From contig JAEHKQ010000193.1 of NCBI GenBank assembly GCA_016838795.1, forward strand, positions 1 to 10,496: a stretch of 10,496 bases of DNA, written 5' to 3'. The DNA is from Nitrosopumilales archaeon (GTDB lineage: Archaea; Thermoproteota; Nitrososphaeria; Nitrososphaerales; Nitrosopumilaceae). The notes under the pieces are model-generated. The model was not told the DNA's origin. It searched no databases and saw only the letters and a program-made list of their open reading frames with translations. Position 1 is the first letter of the stretch. The number at the start of each line of letters is the position of its first letter. The position numbers and the translations under genes were made by a program. Below, piece after piece: positions 5,931-10,496 of the stretch.

Positions 5931-5978
5931 TGGACTACAGTCCAGTACTAAATTCTAATTTCATAATATTATTTCTTT
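5931..5978 (+). terminator. Candidate terminator after the GluTR-like gene
   Basis: A perfect inverted repeat TGGACT-AC-AGTCCA (5931-5944) starts 6 nt after the stop. It is followed by T-rich sequence ending in TTTCTTT (5972-5978). Hairpin plus T-tract between convergent genes fits a terminator, although archaeal termination mainly depends on the T-tract. Confidence 0.4.
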
Positions 5979-5985
5979 AAAAAAA
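5979..5985 (-). terminator. Oligo-T terminator candidate for the flavoprotein gene
   Basis: Seven A on the plus strand give a T7 run on the minus strand, 9 nt beyond the stop codon of the gene at 5994-6833. An oligo-T run is the usual archaeal termination signal. Confidence 0.45.
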
Positions 5986-5993
5986 TGATTTGT

Positions 5994-6833
5994 TTAACCG
6001 TAAGATTCGAACTTTACTTCAAAGCTTCCATCTTCACGCTTGTCTGGCATCGTGACAAAACCCTTTGGTTTCATAAAGTCCATTGTTCCATCAATTGTAC
6101 CTTGCCAGCCGCAGATGTAAAATATTGTATTGTCTCTAGTAATTTTTTCTTCTACTAATTTTTCTAATGGAGATAACCCATCAGGTCCTGGTTTTAGGAA
6201 TTGCTCGACTCTACCTGTTTGACCATTCCAAGATCTGTTAATCCATTCTTTGGGTCGACTAATTGATGCTCTATAAGTAAAATTCCATTTGTCTCTTCCT
6301 CGATCAATACTTTCAGTGTCTAATTTTGTAAGAAGTGATTTGTAACTTAGCTCATCTACATAACTTGCACCATGAAGACAAACAATCTCTCTTTTGTCTC
6401 CAATATCATGTAAGTGGTTAGCAAAACTAACGAACGGTGCTAGGCCTGTGCCTCCACTAACACACACAATTCTTCTTTCGTCTTTGCTACCATCAGGCAA
6501 TCTATCATTAATTGTTAAAGCATTTCCCACGCAGTCTCCCCAAATTATCTTATCTCCTTCACTTGCATATAATAGCATGGTTGTAACACGCCCCGGTAAA
6601 GGACTTCGAACCCATCTAACTACAAACTCAAAATAATTTCTGTTTTCAGGATGCGAAGCAATTGAATATGCTCTACGAACAAGCTTGAAATCTTCCCCTG
6701 GTATATGGAAACCAAGAGTAAGGAACTGACCCGCCTCATAATCCGGCATGCCATTATCTGGAACAAATCGAAAGATGAGAAGATCCTCTTTTAATAATTG
6801 AGTGTAAGTTATTTTTCCCTTATGATCTACCAT
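5994..6833 (-). CDS. Ferredoxin-NADP+ reductase-like FAD/NAD(P)-binding oxidoreductase
   Basis: The 279-residue flavoprotein has the FNR fold signatures in order: RAYSIAS (54-60) for the FAD isoalloxazine/phosphate, GRVTT (81-85) for the FAD pyrophosphate, GGTGLAPF (127-134) for the NAD(P) pyrophosphate, and CGWQG (241-245) in place of the common CGxPxM. No iron-sulfur Cys cluster and no membrane segment are present, so electrons must pass to or from a separate carrier such as ferredoxin. Physiological direction and NADH/NADPH preference cannot be read from sequence. Residues 190-235 are longer than in minimal bacterial Fpr. ATG 6833 has no Shine-Dalgarno and lies just downstream of AT-rich promoter-like sequence. 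The gene is divergent from the carboxylase operon with 144 bp between them; a shared NAD(P)H/CO2-fixation context is possible but only inferred. Confidence 0.87.
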   Translation of the reverse strand: MVDHKGKITYTQLLKEDLLIFRFVPDNGMPDYEAGQFLTLGFHIPGEDFKLVRRAYSIASHPENRNYFEFVVRWVRSPLPGRVTTMLLYASEGDKIIWGDCVGNALTINDRLPDGSKDERRIVCVSGGTGLAPFVSFANHLHDIGDKREIVCLHGASYVDELSYKSLLTKLDTESIDRGRDKWNFTYRASISRPKEWINRSWNGQTGRVEQFLKPGPDGLSPLEKLVEEKITRDNTIFYICGWQGTIDGTMDFMKPKGFVTMPDKREDGSFEVKFESYG

Positions 6834-6860
6834 ACCAAGCTATTTTTCGTAATTTTTAGT

Positions 6861-6870
6861 TAAATATATT
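6861..6870 (-). promoter_or_regulatory. TATA-box candidate for the flavoprotein gene
   Basis: The minus strand reads AATATATTTA, centred about 32 nt upstream of ATG 6833, giving a leader of roughly 5-7 nt. An alternative AT-rich element, part of the 13-nt sequence shared with the phosphatase promoter, lies nearer at 6843-6855. Confidence 0.45.
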
Positions 6871-6929
6871 TCTGTTAAATTTGTCCTCAACAATACGTGT
6901 TGGTTAGAACAAAACAAACTTAGAAAATA

Positions 6930-6971
6930 AGATCTGACAAATTAATATAGGTTAAAGCATGTTTCAGATCT
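6930..6971 (+). promoter_or_regulatory. 8-bp inverted repeat flanking the carboxylase-operon promoter (operator candidate)
   Basis: AGATCTGA (6930-6937) and its exact reverse complement TCAGATCT (6964-6971) are separated by 26 bp that contain the TATA-like AATTAATATA. The right arm falls at the predicted transcription start, 6 nt before ATG 6978. A dimeric regulator could bind both arms and block the promoter, or the pair could be chance. No known operator is matched. Confidence 0.35.
6940..6949 (+). promoter_or_regulatory. TATA-box candidate for the carboxylase operon
   Basis: AATTAATATA is centred about 33 nt upstream of ATG 6978, predicting a start near 6970 and a leader of about 8 nt with no evident Shine-Dalgarno. 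Confidence 0.5.
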
Positions 6972-6977
6972 CTGGGC

Positions 6978-8525
6978 ATGCATTCTAAAAAAATTGAAAG
7001 ATTACTAAATACAAACAAAACTGCAGCACAAGGTGGCGGACAAGACAGAATATCATCTCAGCATGACAAAGGAAAGCTTACTGCAAGAGAACGCATTGAT
7101 TTATTGTTAGATGAAGGTAGTTTTACAGAGATTGATGCTCTTACAACGCATCACTACCATGAATTTGATATGCAGAAGAAAAAATTCTTTGGCGATGGTG
7201 TAATTATTGGCTACGGAACCATTAATGGAAGACAGATCTACATTTTTGCTTATGATTTTACGGTTCTAGGTGGAACCCTAAGTCAAATGGGAGCAAAAAA
7301 AATTACAAAACTTATGGATCATGCCATTCGAAATGGCTGTCCCATAGTTGGTATAATGGATTCAGGCGGTGCAAGAATTCAAGAAGGAATTTTGAGCTTG
7401 GATGGATTTGCTGATATTTTTTACCATAATGAGTTAGCTTCTGGTGTTGTTCCACAAATAACTGCAAGTATTGGTCCATCAGCTGGTGGCGCCGTTTATT
7501 CTCCTGCAATGACCGATTTTGTGATAATGGTAAATAAGGTTGGAACAATGTTTGTTACAGGCCCCGACGTTGTAAAGACCGTTCTTGGTGAAGAAGTTTC
7601 TTTTGATGAATTAGGCGGTGCAATGACTCATGGAACAAAAAGTGGAGTGGCTCACTTTGTAGTACAAAATGAATACGAATGTATGGATTATATCAAAAAA
7701 TTACTATCATATCTACCACAAAACAATTCTCAAGAACCTCCAATAGTTACAACAGATGATGACCCAAACAGATTGGATCACAATATAATCAACACTATTC
7801 CAGAAAGTCCTCTTCAACCATATGATATGAAAGAAATAATTCATTCATTTGTTGATAACCATGAGTTCTTTGAAATTCATGAGCTGTTTGCAGCCAATAT
7901 TGTAGTAGGTTTTGGGCGACTAAATGGAAAAACTGTAGGAATCGTTGCAAATCAACCACTTCAGCTTGCTGGTGCACTAGACATTGATTCATCAAACAAG
8001 GCTGCAAGATTCATTAGATTTTGTGATTGTTATAACATTCCAATAATTACTTTGGTGGATACCCCGGGATACATGCCGGGAACTAACCAAGAACACAATG
8101 GAATCATTCGCCATGGAAGCAAGTTACTGTTTTCATATTGTGAGGCAACCGTGCCAAAAGTTACTCTTGTTATCGGCAAAGCATATGGTGGAGCATACAT
8201 TGCAATGGCAAGCAAATATCTTAGAACTGATATTAATTACGCTTGGCCTACAGCAAAAATTGCTGTCCTAGGAGCAGAAGCTGCAATCAAAATAATGAAT
8301 AGAAAGGAACTTGCCAAGGCAAAAGACGCAGAAGCCCTGAAGAAAGAATTGATTGATGATTTTGCAGAAAAGTTTGAGAATCCATATGTTGCCGCATCTC
8401 ATGGCAGTATAGATGCTGTAATTGATCCTGCTGAAACGCGACCAATGCTAATCAAAGCTCTTGAAATGCTAGCCAATAAACGCGAAAAACAATATCCACG
8501 AAAACACGGTAACATTAACCTATAA
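6978..8525 (+). CDS. pccB: Acetyl-/propionyl-CoA carboxylase, carboxyltransferase (beta) subunit
   Basis: This subunit transfers CO2 from carboxybiotin to acetyl-CoA or propionyl-CoA, giving malonyl- or methylmalonyl-CoA. At 515 residues it is full length for this family. The N-terminal crotonase-like half shows GARIQEG (131-137) and PSAGGAVYSP (167-176), the oxyanion-hole region for the biotin side. The C-terminal half shows DTPGYMPGTNQE (361-372) and GKAYGGAYIAM (400-410), then TDINYAWPTA (417-426). The last stretch includes Asp418, near the position linked to acyl-chain choice in actinobacterial homologues. ATG 6978 gives a normal N-terminus. In ammonia-oxidising archaea one such enzyme handles both substrates in the 3-hydroxypropionate/4-hydroxybutyrate cycle. 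Substrate use here is inferred. The biotin carboxylase gene follows after 5 nt. Confidence 0.95.
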   Translation: MHSKKIERLLNTNKTAAQGGGQDRISSQHDKGKLTARERIDLLLDEGSFTEIDALTTHHYHEFDMQKKKFFGDGVIIGYGTINGRQIYIFAYDFTVLGGTLSQMGAKKITKLMDHAIRNGCPIVGIMDSGGARIQEGILSLDGFADIFYHNELASGVVPQITASIGPSAGGAVYSPAMTDFVIMVNKVGTMFVTGPDVVKTVLGEEVSFDELGGAMTHGTKSGVAHFVVQNEYECMDYIKKLLSYLPQNNSQEPPIVTTDDDPNRLDHNIINTIPESPLQPYDMKEIIHSFVDNHEFFEIHELFAANIVVGFGRLNGKTVGIVANQPLQLAGALDIDSSNKAARFIRFCDCYNIPIITLVDTPGYMPGTNQEHNGIIRHGSKLLFSYCEATVPKVTLVIGKAYGGAYIAMASKYLRTDINYAWPTAKIAVLGAEAAIKIMNRKELAKAKDAEALKKELIDDFAEKFENPYVAASHGSIDAVIDPAETRPMLIKALEMLANKREKQYPRKHGNINL

Positions 8526-8530
8526 GAGAA

Positions 8531-10018
8531 ATGATTGAGAAGGTCTTAATTGCAAACAGAGGAGAGATTGCTCTCCGTGTTATTAAAACATGCAAAGCGT
8601 TAGGAATCAAAACTGTAGCAGTTTATTCCGATGAAGATGTTAATTCATTGCATGTAAAACAAGCAACAGAATCATACCACATTGGAGAAGGCGCTCCAGC
8701 TAAAAGTTATCTTAATCAAGAAAAAATTCTAGAAACAATTTTATCTTCTGGCGCAGATGCTGTTCATCCCGGTTATGGATTTCTTTCAGAAAATCCTGAC
8801 TTTACAAGATTATGTGAGAAAAATAAAATTAATTTCATTGGTACAACTGCAGATTCAATGGAGCTTTGTGGTGATAAAATGCGCTGCAAAGCAGTAATGT
8901 TAAAAGCCAAAGTTCCAACAGTTCCTGGAAGTCCAGGTCTTGTTAAAGATGCAGATGAAGCACAAAAAATCGCAAACGAGATAAAGTATCCAGTTCTTTT
9001 AAAGTCAGTTTATGGAGGTGGCGGACGAGGAATAAGACTTGTCACCAGCGATAAAAAACTAAAAGAAAATTATGAATCTGCAACTGGCGAATCAATGGCA
9101 GCTTTTGGCAAATCTGCCATCCTAGTTGAAAAATTCCTTGAAAAAATTAGACACATTGAATATCAAATGGCACGAGATACTCATGGCAATACGGTTCATA
9201 TTTTTGAAAGAGAGTGCTCAATTCAGAGAAGAAATCAAAAACTAATTGAGCAAACTCCTTCTCCTGTGGTTGATCAAGAAACAAGAGATAGAATTGGTGA
9301 ATTAGTCGTGAAAGCAGCAAAAGCTGTTGATTATACTAATCTTGGAACTGCAGAATTTCTTAGAACAGATGACGGTGATTTCTATTTCATTGAAATTAAT
9401 GCGCGTTTACAAGTAGAACATCCAATCACAGAACTTGTTTCAGGATTAGATCTTGTTAAACTACAAATTGATATTGCAAATGGTGAAGAGATTCCATTCA
9501 AACAAAAGGATCTCAAAATGAATGGTTATGCCATTGAATGTAGAATTAATGCAGAAGATACCTTTTTGGATTTTGCGCCATCAACAGGACCAGTTTCTGA
9601 TGTGACAATTCCATCTGGACCTGGCGTTAGATGTGATTCTTACTTGTATTCTGGCTGTACGGTTTCATCTTTCTATGACTCTTTGATGGCAAAACTCTGT
9701 ACATGGGGTCAAACTTTTGATGAAGCAAGACTACGAATGCTAAATGCATTAGGAGACTTTTACATCCAAGGTGTTGAAACATCGATTCCACTTTATAAAA
9801 CAATTCTCAAGACTGAAGAATACAAAAAAGGAGACTTGTCAACAGACTTTTTGAAACGATATGGAATTTTAGATAGATTAACAGCCGATATCAAAGCAGA
9901 CAAGGAAACAAACAAAGACGCTGCTTTGGCTGCAGCCGTTATTCATTCGGAATACTTTAAAAGCAGAGTAAAGTCCACAACCGAAAATAGCACACGTTGG
10001 AAGAGCCAACTGGATTGA
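8531..10018 (+). CDS. accC: Biotin carboxylase subunit of acetyl-/propionyl-CoA carboxylase
   Basis: This ATP-grasp enzyme carboxylates the biotin of the carrier protein with bicarbonate and ATP. The order is canonical: N-terminal IANRGEIALRVI (7-18), HPGYGFLSENP (79-89), the glycine-rich ATP loop KSVYGGGGRG (158-167), RECSIQRRNQKLIE (227-240), and the metal/bicarbonate region EINARLQVEHP (288-298; the common form is NTR, here NAR). RINAEDTF follows downstream. At 495 residues it is a stand-alone biotin carboxylase with an archaeal-type C-terminal extension (about 450-495). No biotin-carrier domain is fused, which fits the separate carrier gene 4 nt downstream. The small gaps on both sides argue for one operon and equal supply of subunits. 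Confidence 0.95.
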   Translation: MIEKVLIANRGEIALRVIKTCKALGIKTVAVYSDEDVNSLHVKQATESYHIGEGAPAKSYLNQEKILETILSSGADAVHPGYGFLSENPDFTRLCEKNKINFIGTTADSMELCGDKMRCKAVMLKAKVPTVPGSPGLVKDADEAQKIANEIKYPVLLKSVYGGGGRGIRLVTSDKKLKENYESATGESMAAFGKSAILVEKFLEKIRHIEYQMARDTHGNTVHIFERECSIQRRNQKLIEQTPSPVVDQETRDRIGELVVKAAKAVDYTNLGTAEFLRTDDGDFYFIEINARLQVEHPITELVSGLDLVKLQIDIANGEEIPFKQKDLKMNGYAIECRINAEDTFLDFAPSTGPVSDVTIPSGPGVRCDSYLYSGCTVSSFYDSLMAKLCTWGQTFDEARLRMLNALGDFYIQGVETSIPLYKTILKTEEYKKGDLSTDFLKRYGILDRLTADIKADKETNKDAALAAAVIHSEYFKSRVKSTTENSTRWKSQLD

Positions 10019-10022
10019 AGCA

Positions 10023-10496
10023 ATGGAATACCAAATAGAAGACATCGAGGGAACATTCAATGGAGAAATTATGGAAAACTCAGGTAATTCAGAATATATA
10101 ATTAAAATAAACGACAGAGAACAAAATTTGAAAATTTTAAACATGGATACTCGTGAAATAGAATTTATTTTAGATCAAAAATATCACAAGGTCAAGTATC
10201 TTGAAAGTACTACATCTAAGATGAATCTTGTTGTAGATGGAATTCCAATGACTTTGAATCTACACGCAAACCTCGATGAAATTGTTTACAAATTCTCTGG
10301 AGGAGCAGAAATCAGTGATTCACAACTTACACTAAGAAGCCAAATCCCAGGTAAAGTGATATCAATTGCTGTGGAAGAAGGGGCCAATATAAAAAAAGGA
10401 GACAATGTTTGTGTTTTAGAATCAATGAAGATGCAAGTTGGTATTAAATCCCATAAAGATGGAACCGTCAAGTCTATCAAAGTTAAACAAGGCGGC
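10023..10496 (+). CDS. accB: Biotin carboxyl carrier protein (3' end outside window)
   Basis: The frame opens at ATG 10023, 4 nt after the biotin carboxylase stop, and is still open at the window edge, showing 158 residues. The C-terminal biotinyl domain is recognisable: SQIPGKVISIAVEEGANIKKGD (residues 106-127) followed by ESMKM at 133-137, with Lys136 (codon 10428-10430) as the biotinylation site. The usual partner half-repeat begins at the edge (DGTVKSIKVKQGG). The first 100 residues form a beta-rich region that probably docks on the carboxylase subunits, as in other archaeal carriers, and not a lipoyl domain. Only a few residues should be missing. The protein needs a biotin ligase encoded elsewhere. 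Confidence 0.94.
   Translation, partial: MEYQIEDIEGTFNGEIMENSGNSEYIIKINDREQNLKILNMDTREIEFILDQKYHKVKYLESTTSKMNLVVDGIPMTLNLHANLDEIVYKFSGGAEISDSQLTLRSQIPGKVISIAVEEGANIKKGDNVCVLESMKMQVGIKSHKDGTVKSIKVKQGG

Noticed and set aside
6965..6977. ATG 6959 as an upstream start for the carboxyltransferase.
   Set aside because: It is in a different reading frame; ATG 6978 gives the normal family N-terminus.

Overview
The window looks like a chromosomal stretch of an ammonia-oxidising archaeon (Nitrososphaerota/Thaumarchaeota, Nitrosopumilus-like). Four things point there: an archaeal clamp-loader large subunit, tRNA genes without an encoded CCA end, start codons lying about 24-32 nt downstream of TATA-like boxes (the leaderless archaeal arrangement), and a separate-subunit acyl-CoA carboxylase operon of the kind that runs the 3-hydroxypropionate/4-hydroxybutyrate CO2-fixation cycle. 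The DNA is AT-rich and tightly packed; no gene-free stretch reaches 300 bases. No mobile element, CRISPR array or rRNA was seen.

Layout. 1-132: the 3' end of an unrecognised gene. 137-210 (minus) tRNA-Lys(UUU) and 305-379 (plus) tRNA-Asp(GUC), transcribed divergently, each ending 4-5 nt from an oppositely oriented protein gene. 385-1179 (minus): inositol-monophosphatase/archaeal fructose-bisphosphatase family. A divergent promoter region follows. 1260-3850 (plus): a probable three-gene operon of an unrecognised 371-residue protein, RfcL, and a small Cys-rich zinc protein. 3962-5925 (plus): an AT-hook protein with a perfect 24-bp tandem repeat, then a glutamyl-tRNA reductase family gene. 5994-6833 (minus): a ferredoxin-NADP+ reductase-like flavoprotein. 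6978 to the window end (plus): carboxyltransferase, biotin carboxylase and the start of the biotin carrier protein.

The carboxylase operon is the clearest functional unit. The carrier is biotinylated on Lys136, carboxylated by the biotin carboxylase, and hands CO2 to acetyl- or propionyl-CoA on the carboxyltransferase. RfcL loads the PCNA clamp together with small subunits encoded elsewhere.

The most unusual locus is 3962-5925. The glutamyl-tRNA reductase homologue appears to begin at a CTG codon (4654) behind a perfect GGTGAT Shine-Dalgarno. Its reading frame reaches the region that should hold the catalytic Cys and the conserved His, but both are replaced (Ala53, Asn118), as are other signature positions. 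It may be a non-catalytic or re-purposed GluTR-like protein, and it sits directly behind an AT-hook gene that begins with TTG. This is read from the sequence and remembered family motifs; no alignment was run.
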